DNA of 64,000 nt from Streptomyces sp. NBC_01260 (GTDB taxonomy: Bacteria > Actinomycetota > Actinomycetes > Streptomycetales > Streptomycetaceae), in contig NZ_CP108464.1 of the NCBI RefSeq assembly GCF_036226405.1, positions 5,952,001 to 6,016,000 of the forward strand, written 5' to 3'. Within the stretch, counting starts at the first letter, position 1, and each line of letters begins with the position of its first letter. The position numbers were made by a program, and so were the translations under genes. Below are positions 26,849-33,900 of the stretch, in pieces. The notes under the pieces are model-generated. The model worked only from the letters and a program-made list of their open reading frames with translations, searched no databases and was not told where the DNA came from.

Positions 26849-27145
26849 TCAGCCGGCCGCCTTGGCGATGATGCGCTCCATCTCCTCTGGGCCGAAGGCC
26901 CGCAGAGTCGTGGAACGGACGCTGCCCACCCCACCGAGCTGCAGGAGTGCTGCCGTGGCAGTTTCGTCGTCGGGCGCCTCGACGATGGCCACGAGGTCGT
27001 ACGGACCGACGGTCCAGTAGATGCTCAGGAGCTTCGCCCCGAGCTTCTGTACCGCTGACCCGAAGGCCTCGGAGCGCTTTGCGGTGTCCTTGTAGTTTCG
27101 GACCCCTTGATCGGTCCAGCTCAGCAAGGTGACGTACGTCGGCAT
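26849..27145 (-). CDS. GYD domain protein
   Basis: 98 residues, MPTYVTLLSWTDQGVRNYKD with IYWTVGPYDLVAIVEAPDDE, the GYD fold (dimeric alpha/beta-barrel). Family members are small cytosolic proteins of unclear role. The start ATG has GTGAAGG upstream. It is the only intact gene inside the eroded elements, located between the first integrase scrap and the second attachment site, so it is either cargo of element I or chromosomal sequence trapped by recombination. Confidence 0.9.
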   Translation of the reverse strand: MPTYVTLLSWTDQGVRNYKDTAKRSEAFGSAVQKLGAKLLSIYWTVGPYDLVAIVEAPDDETATAALLQLGGVGSVRSTTLRAFGPEEMERIIAKAAG

Positions 27146-27376
27146 GTTCTTTCACCTTCACGAGGAGACACATTGTGAGGACAAGCCTGGACATCTGGGC
27201 CAGAACCTGCACGAGATACGCACCCGAACGAGCAATACGAGCGACCACAGGCATCGAGGGGCAGGCTGACATCAACGACAGCGGACACCGACGGTCGCCG
27301 CGGTTCTCTGCGGAGTGGATGCAGCCATACAGTCGTAGCTATCCGGGGCCGCTGATATCGCGGATCGAACTCACAA

Positions 27377-27543
27377 CGTCCGCGCCCACCAGTGCAAGGG
27401 CCCCCAACCGATCATGGTTGGGGGCCCTTGACATCCACTTCTGACATCAACGGGTGCGGTCACTCACGGTCGGGGCGCCGCCGCTTCAGCATGCGGTCCA
27501 GGTGACTCACAGCCTCGCGTTGCGTGTCCTGGACGACGTGGGT
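27377..27543. repeat. 167-bp direct repeat, copy 2, with second attachment-site relic
   Basis: Begins CGTCCGCGCCCACCAG, the 3' end of the tRNA-Val gene; the preceding bases (CGGATCGAACTCACAA) look like a mutated T-arm. It includes its own terminator hairpin (27395-27409 with 27416-27430, 15 bp) and the integrase C-terminus. This is the junction between the two tandem element remnants. Confidence 0.8.
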
Positions 27544-27831
27544 GCAGATGTTCATCGTGACCGCGATCTGACTGTGTCCGAGGATCTCCATCACGACGCG
27601 GGGAGCGACCCCGGCGGCGGTCAGCAGGGTCGCGCATCCGTGGCGGGCGTCGTGCAGCCGGATCACGCGAAGCCCGGCGGTCTTGGCTACACGGGTGAAC
27701 GAGCGGTACAGGTTGCGCGGCTCGATCGGCCGACCGGTGCGGGTGGTGAAGACGTAGCCGGTCTCTTCCCACTGATCATCGGCGGCTTTTCCGGCGAAGC
27801 CTATGAACGGTCTTGGCACAGGAAGCAGCAA
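27460..27831 (-). pseudogene. 5'-truncated tyrosine recombinase/integrase (element II)
   Basis: About 110 residues of the catalytic domain remain (an intact enzyme has about 370-450). Recognisable: TGYVFTTRTGRPIEPRNLYR, box II LHDARHGCATLL (Arg) and LGHSQIAVTM (His). The active-site Tyr expected in the T-M-N-x-Y-T-H-V motif is Cys here (MNICTHV; TGC in place of TAC), so the remnant is dead twice over. The first 20 or so codons of the open frame (MLLPVPRPFIGF) are not integrase-like and mark the truncation. Stop 83 bases from the attachment-site relic, the usual place for a site-specific integrase beside its tRNA. Confidence 0.88.
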
Positions 27832-28051
27832 CCTACTCAGCTGCCCCGACCAGGCCGCTGCACGCCAGCAAGATCGTGTTACGAGTTCTTGGGCCGGTAC
27901 GGCCGTCGCTGACTTCCCCGGTTGGAGCTACGGACCCGAAGGTCTCTGACATCCCCAGCTGACATCAACGACGCCGGACGGTAGCGCACACGGGCATCTC
28001 TGTCTGACTGTCGCGGCGAGGGCAAGGAGGAGTGGGACGGGTTCTGATCGA
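27832..28051. other. Right part of element II remnant
   Basis: 220 bases without a gene. Holds the third TGACATC pair (27946/27959). Short frames here are fragments only. Confidence 0.5.
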
Positions 28052-28094
28052 CTTACAAAGCAGATGTCGGCGGTTCGAAACTGTCCGCGCCCAC
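28052..28094 (+). repeat. Distal attachment site: 43-bp tRNA-Val 3' fragment
   Basis: Matches tRNA-Val bases 26650-26692 with one mismatch (T for C at 28082), from the anticodon loop to the CC of the CCA end. It lacks the 5' half and cannot make a tRNA. This is the attR of the tandem insertion, about 1.4 kb from the intact gene. Confidence 0.9.
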
Positions 28095-28123
28095 AGTAGG
28101 AAACCGCAGGTGAGAGCCTGATT

Positions 28124-28155
28124 CGGCCCCCTGGTCCACACAGACCGGGGGGCCG
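28124..28155. terminator. Terminator beyond attR (probably the original tRNA-Val terminator)
   Basis: Twelve-bp stem CGGCCCCCTGGT / ACCGGGGGGCCG with one G-U pair, then TTT. It lies 30 bases after the tRNA fragment, where the pre-insertion chromosome should resume. Beyond it GATGCCACAT is present twice in tandem (28166-28188). Confidence 0.65.
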
Positions 28156-28404
28156 TTTCCATGATCGATGCCACATGGATGCCACATCCCCACGAAATCA
28201 CGCTCTCTCATCACTCGATAGAGGGACCGGAAACGTGGCCGGTACACCGTAGAGTGCGGCGCATGGGAGGGGCAGGTGTGTCTCCCCGCGCGCGCCTGAC
28301 ACGCGCCTCCCGTATTCTGCGGCGCCTTGGCGGGGAGGCTCTACCCGCAGAAGCGTGACCCCCGCCGTGAGACTCGGCTGGGGTCTTCTGCCGCCCAACG
28401 TAAA

Positions 28405-28434
28405 CCGCCCCGCACCTGTTCGGGTGCGGGGCGG
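28405..28434. terminator. Strong hairpin upstream of the HTH gene
   Basis: Perfect 12-bp stem CCGCCCCGCACC / GGTGCGGGGCGG with a 6-base loop. No intact gene lies before it; it probably ended a gene lost from this region. The rest of 28156-28533 shows no gene. Confidence 0.65.
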
Positions 28435-28533
28435 GGCGCCTTGACCGAGTCATGGTGCCATCCGGCGCAATCTGGCGAACGCCGATGCGCAGGTAGTGAC
28501 CGGGCAGAGCCCGAAACAGCCATGATCAAATAT

Positions 28534-28549
28534 GTACCATCGATGGTAC
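28534..28549. promoter_or_regulatory. 16-bp perfect palindrome upstream of the HTH gene
   Basis: GTACCATCGATGGTAC, 36 bases before the HTH start, in an AT-rich flank (TCAAATAT / TGACATAG) that could be the promoter. The position fits an operator for autoregulation by the adjacent HTH protein. Confidence 0.65.
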
Positions 28550-28584
28550 TGACATAGATCACGGCGGACCAGAGCGTTAACGGG

Positions 28585-28992
28585 GTGCCGACTGATCCCC
28601 TACCCGACTGGGTACCCGCCCGCCGCCGCCGGGCCATCGGGGACCGCGTCCGGGCCGCCCGCGTTGCCGCAGGCCTCACCCAAGAGGAAGTGGCTGGCCG
28701 GTGCGGGCTCGACCGGAAGACCGTGAATCGCCTGGAGCAGGGCCACACCTCTCCGCTCCTCGATCACCTGCTCCTCATCGCCGACGCGATCGGCGTGGAC
28801 CTCACCGTCCTCGTTCGGCAGCGAGCCCCGACCGCGCGAGAGGTCGGGGCTCTGGTCATCTACCGTCAGGCGTGGGCGCGGACGAGCAGGGTGCCGATTT
28901 TTCTCGGCCCGGGCGGCGCGGGCAGGACTCGGGCGGCTGCCACAGTGAAGCCGTGCTCGGTGAGGAGCGCCTCCCACCGTTCGGGTTCGTAG
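28585..28992 (+). CDS. Small XRE-type HTH protein, readthrough C-terminus
   Basis: GTG start. Residues about 10-75 form an XRE helix-turn-helix: AIGDRVRAARVAAGLTQEEV, AGRCGLDRKTVNRLEQGHTS, LLLIADAIGVDLTVLV. Homologues of this class usually stop soon after that point. Here the frame continues for about 50 more low-quality residues and overlaps the converging methyltransferase gene by 127 bases, so the C-terminus is probably an accident of a rearranged 3' end. DNA-binding regulator, likely autoregulatory through the palindrome upstream. Confidence 0.7.
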   Translation: MPTDPLPDWVPARRRRAIGDRVRAARVAAGLTQEEVAGRCGLDRKTVNRLEQGHTSPLLDHLLLIADAIGVDLTVLVRQRAPTAREVGALVIYRQAWARTSRVPIFLGPGGAGRTRAAATVKPCSVRSASHRSGS

Positions 28993-29528
28993 TCCCAGCG
29001 CTTGACGACGAGCGGGTCCTCATCCTCGGACCGGTTGATGTACGAGGCCTGGCATCCGTAGCAGCCCTCGATCGGTGGCCGGTGCGAGAAGGCCAGCACA
29101 CCACCCGGACGGAGCCGCTGGCGGATGGCGGGCAAGAGGACGGCCGGGTCGGTGAACCACGCCGCACCGAAGACGGAGAACACGGCGTCGAAGTGCTCGC
29201 CGCTCTCTGCGAGGAACCGGGTGGCCTCGGTGTGGTGGAGGACCATGCCGGTGTCGGACCAGCGGGCTTCGGCGGCCTTGAGCTGCGCGAGCGAGACGTC
29301 GACGCCGACTGCGCGGGCGCCGAGAGCGGTGATGTGGGCGAGGTTTCCACCCTTGCCGCAGCCCAGGTCCAGAACGGATGCGCCCGGGTCCACGCCCAGC
29401 AGTTCGGCGCCGGGGCCGTGGTCGGCGTACTGGGTCCAGTTGAACCAGGTGGACTCGCCTGCCGCGTTCGTGTGCCGGCGCTCCGGCTTCTGCTTCGAGT
29501 AGGTGTCCCAGGCCTGGGTCTCGGTCAT
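28866..29528 (-). CDS. Class I SAM-dependent methyltransferase
   Basis: 220 residues. Motif I ASVLDLGCGKGGNLAHITAL, acidic loop AVGVDVSLAQLKAAEARW, motif IV region FDAVFSVFGAAWFTDPAVLL and LRPGGVLAFSHRPP. Cys residues in GCYGCQASY. Substrate unknown. It lies 67 bases downstream of the GRDP-like gene on the same strand, and the two look like an operon driven from the palindromic promoter at about 30105. The pairing suggests the methyltransferase acts on, or with, that protein. Confidence 0.88.
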   Translation of the reverse strand: MTETQAWDTYSKQKPERRHTNAAGESTWFNWTQYADHGPGAELLGVDPGASVLDLGCGKGGNLAHITALGARAVGVDVSLAQLKAAEARWSDTGMVLHHTEATRFLAESGEHFDAVFSVFGAAWFTDPAVLLPAIRQRLRPGGVLAFSHRPPIEGCYGCQASYINRSEDEDPLVVKRWDYEPERWEALLTEHGFTVAAARVLPAPPGPRKIGTLLVRAHA

Positions 29529-29595
29529 GCTGCTCCGTTCATGGGCCGACCGCCCGGGGGGATGTGCCCAGGCGGTTGGCTTCGGGGTGAGCTGA

Positions 29596-30081
29596 CTACC
29601 TCTTCTTCTTGCCGCCGTTCGGGCTGTCGGTGCAACCCGCGTGGCACTGGGAGCACTCGCCCATCTTGGCGGCTTCGGGCCACAGATCGGGCTCGATTCG
29701 GAATCCCGCCGCGGTCAACGCGTCGAGGTTGCGCCTGCGCTCGGCTGCGGCACCACCTTTGGCGTCTTCGCCGTCGGGTGTCGGGACGTGATGGATGAAG
29801 CGTCCGGCGATCCGTTCGCAGAACGCGGCGTAGTCGACGGTGTGAAGGATCCACGTGTGCCAGCCGACGTCCACCGGCTTGCTCGGCGAGAGCTTCAGGC
29901 CGGGGCGCTGGGCGCCGGTGGCGAGGAACGCGGCGGTCTGCGCGACGATACGGCGGGCGGTGGTGGTGGTGTGCTCGGGGTGGTCCTTGACGATGCGGGC
30001 GGCAAGCCGCTCCATCATCTCGGGCTCGACGAGCGTGACAGGGTCAGTGGTGCCCACGGGACGCTCTAACGCGATGGTCAT
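29596..30081 (-). CDS. GRDP-like (glycine-rich-domain type) protein with Cys-rich tail
   Basis: 161 residues. The central block VDVGWHTWILHTVDYAAFCE followed by RIAGRFIHHVP resembles the conserved W-H-T-x-x-L-H-x-x-x-Y core of GRDP-like proteins, a putative metal or ligand site with several His. The C-terminus is a separate small Cys/His cluster, ECSQCHAGCTDSPNGGKKKR. I recall this tail being conserved in Streptomyces proteins, often next to methyltransferases. The start ATG has AGGAGG upstream. Possible roles: a metal-binding carrier protein, or a precursor carrying a modified Cys-rich peptide. Neither is proven. Confidence 0.7.
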   Translation of the reverse strand: MTIALERPVGTTDPVTLVEPEMMERLAARIVKDHPEHTTTTARRIVAQTAAFLATGAQRPGLKLSPSKPVDVGWHTWILHTVDYAAFCERIAGRFIHHVPTPDGEDAKGGAAAERRRNLDALTAAGFRIEPDLWPEAAKMGECSQCHAGCTDSPNGGKKKR

Positions 30082-30104
30082 GTGCTTCCTCCTGTAGTGG
30101 ACTT

Positions 30105-30120
30105 GCCCTCACGTGAGGGC
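30105..30120. promoter_or_regulatory. 16-bp perfect palindrome upstream of the GRDP-like operon
   Basis: GCCCTCACGTGAGGGC, 24 bases before the GRDP-like start. The size and symmetry fit a dimeric regulator's operator. Confidence 0.6.
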
Positions 30121-30128
30121 GGGCCCGC

Positions 30129-30159
30129 CCGTGCCGGGTGGCGGGGTGCACCGGCACGG
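30129..30159. terminator. Hairpin between GRDP-like promoter and the frameshifted gene
   Basis: Nine-bp perfect stem CCGTGCCGG / CCGGCACGG, extendable to about 14 bp with one mismatch. It lies downstream of the minus-strand pseudogene. Confidence 0.55.
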
Positions 30160-30205
30160 ACGGGAGTTGTGGGGTGATCAGGGCCAGGCCCCCTGATTCA
30201 GTGCG

Positions 30206-30474
30206 TCATTGCCGTGCCTGGCGCCAGGCATGGCCGAGCCGTACGACTGTCGTGCATGCCGCCCCGGCCCGGCACGCGGCGCAGGCGAGGGTGTGGCCGA
30301 GCCATGCTCGGTAGGCATGGTCCTGGGCGGGGCGGACGGCGGCCGTCACGATGCGCTCCAAGTGGTGCAGCGGGGGCATGCGCAGGGCGGCAGTTCGAAC
30401 GTTGTCTCCGGCTGCTCCAGGGGGACAACTTCGGCCTCCCGCACCAGCCTGGTGGTGGTCCCGGAGCGGTCCAC
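30206..30474 (-). pseudogene. Frameshifted small Cys-rich hypothetical gene
   Basis: The 5' part in one frame reads MDRSGTTTRLVREAEVVPLE then TTFELPPCACPRCTTW and stops; the next frame continues LERIVTAAVRPAQDHAYRAW, LGHTLACAACRAGAACTTVV, RLGHAWRQARQ to a stop. I recall Streptomyces proteins joining these two parts (CPxC then LERIVTA and AHTLxCAACR). A shift of one or two bases near 30355 explains the break. The paired CxxC motifs suggest a zinc-binding protein. It begins at the very point where the neighbouring DUF5753 gene has lost its 5' half. Confidence 0.65.
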
Positions 30475-30481
30475 CTCGTAA

Positions 30482-31117
30482 GCCGGGGATCTGATCGCGC
30501 AGTCCCTGCACGCTGAGTCGATGTACAGCGAGTGGCGCCACCGGACACGCAACGGGCTGAAGCAGCTGCAGGACAGCGCGGTCAGCTTCTTCCGGCAGAC
30601 CGAGCTGTTCCGGGTGTATTCCTCCTCGCTCATTCCCGGCCTGCTGCAGACCGAGGGCTACGCTGCCGCCGTGCTGGGTATGAGCGCCCGGTTCCGTGAG
30701 CTCCCTGTCGACGACAGCGCGGCCGCGGCCCGGGCCCGGGTGGAGCGCTCGCAGATCGTCCACGAACGCGGGCACCGCTTCGTCCTCCTCGTCGAGGAAG
30801 CGGTGCTGTACTACCGGATCGGCGACGCCGAGGCGATGGCTGCTCAGCTCGGGTACCTGCTGACGGCGGGCGCCTTGCCGGCGGTCTCGCTCGGCATCAT
30901 CCCGAGCACCGCGCTGCGGGGGCAGTGGCCTCGCGAGACGTTTCACGTATACGACCACTCCCTTGTATCTGTGGAACTCGTCTCCGCGCAGGTGCGGATC
31001 ACCCAGCCCAGTGAGATCGGGCTGTACCTGAAGGCGTTCGAGCAGATGCGCCGCACGGCCGTGTACGGGGGTGACGCCCGCGCCCTGGTCGTGAAGGCGA
31101 TCGAAGCGCTCAGCTGA
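30482..31117 (+). pseudogene. DUF5753 (Scr1-type) regulator lacking its HTH half
   Basis: About 200 residues of the C-terminal DUF5753 domain remain: LFRVYSSSLIPGLLQTEGYA, RVERSQIVHERGHRFVLLVE, EAVLYYRIG, RETFHVYDHSLVSVELVSAQ. Intact family members begin with an XRE helix-turn-helix of about 80 residues. Here the same frame is closed by a TAA at 30479 just before GDLIAQSLHAESMYSEWRHR, so the DNA-binding half is gone. An ATG at 30521 could still make the ligand-like domain alone. It probably formed at a rearrangement joint with the opposite-strand gene. Confidence 0.75.
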
Positions 31118-31175
31118 TCCTGAACGCAGAGAAGCGCCCCCGCCCCGGCCGAAGCCGGAACAGGGGCATGGTGGT

Positions 31176-31808
31176 TCAGGCTTCGGTGCGCATGTGCTCC
31201 CGAACCAGCTCGTGAACATCGTCCGGCTCCGGCGGGATACCCGCGCGTTCCATGCGGGAGATCAGCCGGTCCACCGTCCAGGAGTACGCCCGCTGCAACG
31301 CACGCATCCCGCGCAACTCGGTGCGAATTTCCCCGCTCTCCCGGTCAACGCGCTCGGCGGTCTCCCGCAGGATCGCAAGGTCCACCGTGCGCTGCGCGGG
31401 CTCGGCCGCCAGACGCTGCGCCTCACGCTGGTCTGTGGCCGTGCGCAGTGCCGCCCGTGCGCTGTGCCGTCCGTGCCGCGATGACCGCACACCACCGAAT
31501 ACGGCGGCGGCCAGGGCCAGCCGCAGCAGTCCAGCCCACGGGCCGCGCGGGTAGTCGCCGAGGACCCCGGCTACGAAGTACGACATGGCCCAGGTGAGCG
31601 GGGGCAGCAGGGCCACGATGAATCCAGGCCAGTCCCACGGTGGCCGGAGCGCGGAGCACCCGGCGATGTTGCCGGCGCCGATCCACCCTCATGCCCAGCA
31701 GCGGAGGCGGGCAGCTGTGGTGAGGAGTCGGACTGCGCGCTGGGCCGTGGCGAGGCCCCGCACGAACTGACCGCTCCCGCCGTGCGGGCGCGCGGTCGGA
31801 TCGTCCAT
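31176..31808 (-). pseudogene. Membrane protein gene interrupted by one in-frame TGA
   Basis: From the ATG at 31808 (AAGGAGG nine bases upstream) the frame runs 39 codons (MDDPTARPHGGSGQFVRG onward to RLRCWA), hits TGA at 31689-31691, and then continues in the same frame for 171 more codons (GWIGAGNIAGCSALRPPWDW, ALLPPLTWAMSYFVAGVLGD, then a coiled segment with ELRGMRALQRAYSWTVDRLI). The sequence after the stop is clearly still coding-like. The simplest reading is a TGG (Trp) to TGA mutation. The remaining part has one or two transmembrane helices and a helical C-terminus; an internal GTG at 31616 could give a shortened product. Family unknown. Confidence 0.7.
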
Positions 31809-31941
31809 GGGGGCGTGCCTCCTTCTGGTGGGAGGGTACGGATTTCGGCCGGTCCAAGACTTTGGGGTCTGTATGTCGCGGGCAAGGGTGAGGCTCGCGC
31901 CGGTTGGACTGCTTGGGGAATGGGCTGCATGCTGATCAGCT

Positions 31942-32841
31942 ATGTCCCAGACGACTCATCCCGTGGTGTTATTTCAGAAGCGTCTCAGCGGCCCCGGCGT
32001 CATGCTGCTCATCTGCAACGCGATGTTGCTATGCATGGTCATAGCCAGCCTCCTGTTCTGGCAGTCTCACGCGCTACTTGTCACCGCCGTCGCGTATGGG
32101 ACGGCGGTGATCTTGTGGATCGGCATGGACATCGGGCGAGAGGCGAGCCGCGAAAGAGAGAGCATCGGAGAGAGTCAACAGCGCCTGAATCTGGCCGAAA
32201 GGGACTTTGAAGAGGCCTTGCGTGGCGAGTTCCTCGAGTCCGCCGGAAAGACGCCGACGCAGATTGAGGAGCTACGACGCCGAAGGGCCCTAGCGCGCCG
32301 CCGCGATGGTGAGGTGACTGATGCTACTGAGGCGTCTGGATCGGAATCGTTGCTGGCGCCGATCGCTTCGCCGCCACATCTTGCGTTGGCGGAGTTGTGG
32401 GCCGCTACTCATGCTCGATTGGCGCTCTATCACAAGATTGCTACTGGTCAGGCGAAGCAGTCGTTTCGGAATGCGCAGGTAGCGATGTGGCTCGGGTTTG
32501 TTCTCCTCGCCGGGTTCCTCGTGGTGGCGCTGAAGGTGAGTACGACGGCGGGCAGCATCGTTGCTGGTGGTCTGGGCGCGGTGGCGGCCGCGCTCGCTGG
32601 CTTCGTGAGTCGCACCTTCGTTCGGTCTCAGGAGGCTGCTGCCGGTCACCTGCGGTCGTATTTTGATCAACCGCTTGAGCTTTCCCGATATCTTGCTGCG
32701 GAGCGGTTGATCGCTGATGCGCAGCTGAGTGACGAGCGGCGCGCAGAGATCTTGGCGGATCTTGTGCACGCGATAGTGGCTGGGCCTCCGCAGCCGGTGG
32801 CTGGTGATGATGCCGCGGCTTCCTCGCAACGGGCGGGGTAA
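31942..32841 (+). CDS. Two-part membrane protein, TRADD-N-associated type
   Basis: 299 residues. N-terminal hairpin of two helices (GVMLLICNAMLLCMVIASLL; ALLVTAVAYGTAVILWIGMD), a charged coiled linker, then HLALAELWAATHARLALYHK followed by two more helices (AMWLGFVLLAGFLVVALKVS; IVAGGLGAVAAALAGFVSRT) and FVRSQEAAAGHLRSYFDQPL. This second half matches my memory of the bacterial 'TRADD-N-associated membrane domain', found in predicted conflict and cell-death modules. GC is lower (about 60%) than the flanks, which suggests recent arrival. No effector gene is next to it. Confidence 0.65.
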   Translation: MSQTTHPVVLFQKRLSGPGVMLLICNAMLLCMVIASLLFWQSHALLVTAVAYGTAVILWIGMDIGREASRERESIGESQQRLNLAERDFEEALRGEFLESAGKTPTQIEELRRRRALARRRDGEVTDATEASGSESLLAPIASPPHLALAELWAATHARLALYHKIATGQAKQSFRNAQVAMWLGFVLLAGFLVVALKVSTTAGSIVAGGLGAVAAALAGFVSRTFVRSQEAAAGHLRSYFDQPLELSRYLAAERLIADAQLSDERRAEILADLVHAIVAGPPQPVAGDDAAASSQRAG

Positions 32842-33426
32842 CAACGTGCGCCCGAAGTGGGATATGCGGTCAGACATGGCGATGCCCCCGCCTCGACCGA
32901 ATTGCGTTGGAGGCTCTGGCATGCCCGTGTCCAGGTCGGCCGCCCCTTCCTCGCCGAGGTGACCGCCAAGAAATGAGCAGGTCATTCTTCCGTCTCGGCA
33001 TGCCAGTTGACAGTGCAACGCCCTGGCCGGTCCTCCACCACGCTGGACTGCGGTGATGTGGTGGTGCCCCTTTTGGGAGGAGGTGGGGGAGCGGGGTCAG
33101 TTGCATGCCGCATGGACTTGGCGCCTCGCCACAGAACGAGGGTGCCGACGCCTCAGACCGTGGCCACCCCGCCGATGGGTGACAGGGCGTAGAAGACCGC
33201 CGGGGTACCGCCGTCGAGGACGGCACATGACGGCGCCCGCCGGTCTGGGTGAGGGGCAGGTAGGCGACGGCCGGGCTGTGAAGCAACTGCGTTCAGCCGC
33301 CCCGCCCACCCCGAGGCAGGCACGAAACCGCGTTGGACTGGATAGATGACCGGTGTAGGGCTGTTGCGAAGGTGCTGGTCACGATCCTGGGAGCGGCGGA
33401 ACGAGCTGCTGCTAGCGTCCGGATTC
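32842..33426. other. Gene-poor interval with decayed coding traces
   Basis: 585 bases. A plus frame from 32844 ends at 32975 after PEVGYAVRHGDAPASTELRW and HARVQVGRPFLAEVTAKK; it looks like the end of a lost gene. The remainder shows no ribosome site or conserved frame on either strand. Confidence 0.4.
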
Positions 33427-33819
33427 ATGAACGACAGCGTGTACGTGGGCAATGCGGGCGAGGGCGCCGCACTGGACCGGGGATGGTTGCTCGGGCACTT
33501 CAAGGACGCCGCAGATCCTCGCCACAGCGAGGCTGTAGAGATCAAATGGGGCGTTCACCCGCGTGGTGACCAGCGAGTGCAGTGGGTGAGGGGCGAGGAA
33601 CGAACAGCTCTCCTGGTACTCATCAGCGGCCGCTTCCACGTCCAACTTCCGCGCCGAAGTGTGCTTTTGGCGCGGCAGGGCGATTACGTCGTCTGGGGTC
33701 ATGGAGTCGACCACTCTTGGTTCGCGGAAGAAGAGTCGGTAGTGCTGACGGTTCGGTGGCCATCCGTACCCGGCTACGCAGTGACACCAGCGGAAGGCAG
33801 TGCGCGGGTGTGGCCCTGA
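33427..33819 (+). CDS. Small cupin-like beta-barrel protein
   Basis: 130 residues from the ATG of MNDSVYVGNAGEGAALDRGW; the frame is open upstream. The pattern VEIKWGVHPRGDQRVQWVRG, LVLISGRFHVQLPRRSVLLA, RQGDYVVWGHGVDHSWFAEE is a single-domain cupin: conserved Gly turns, with W-G-H-G-V-D-H supplying a His pair for a metal. Likely binds a small ligand or metal in the cytosol. No partner gene is evident. Confidence 0.65.
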   Translation: MNDSVYVGNAGEGAALDRGWLLGHFKDAADPRHSEAVEIKWGVHPRGDQRVQWVRGEERTALLVLISGRFHVQLPRRSVLLARQGDYVVWGHGVDHSWFAEEESVVLTVRWPSVPGYAVTPAEGSARVWP

Positions 33820-33900
33820 CCGTGAAGGTGCAGGCTCCGCCATTCTTGACCAGAGCCGCACGTGTGCCAGGTACGAGCGGGAATCTGCGGTCGAAGATTG

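Larger units (their letters stand above)
26732..27969. repeat. Paired TGACATC motifs (putative integrase arm-type sites)
   Basis: TGACATC pairs 13 bases apart occur at 26732/26745, 27429/27442 and 27946/27959; the second of each pair extends to CTGACATCAACG (26744, 27441, 27958). A fourth CTGACATCAACG stands at 27266. The positions are about 40-55 bases to the right of the first two attachment cores and 80-110 bases to the left of the second and third, as expected for the arm sites that the N-terminal domain of a tyrosine integrase binds. Confidence 0.6.

Noticed and set aside
26437..26934. Minus-strand frames across the tRNA-Val gene (for example 165 codons)
   Set aside because: They only read the tRNA and terminator backwards; the peptide RHLLCKSSALPLSY is the reverse complement of the tRNA.
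28052..28094. A second tRNA-Val gene
   Set aside because: The acceptor 5' strand, D-arm and half the anticodon stem are absent; it is an attachment-site fragment.
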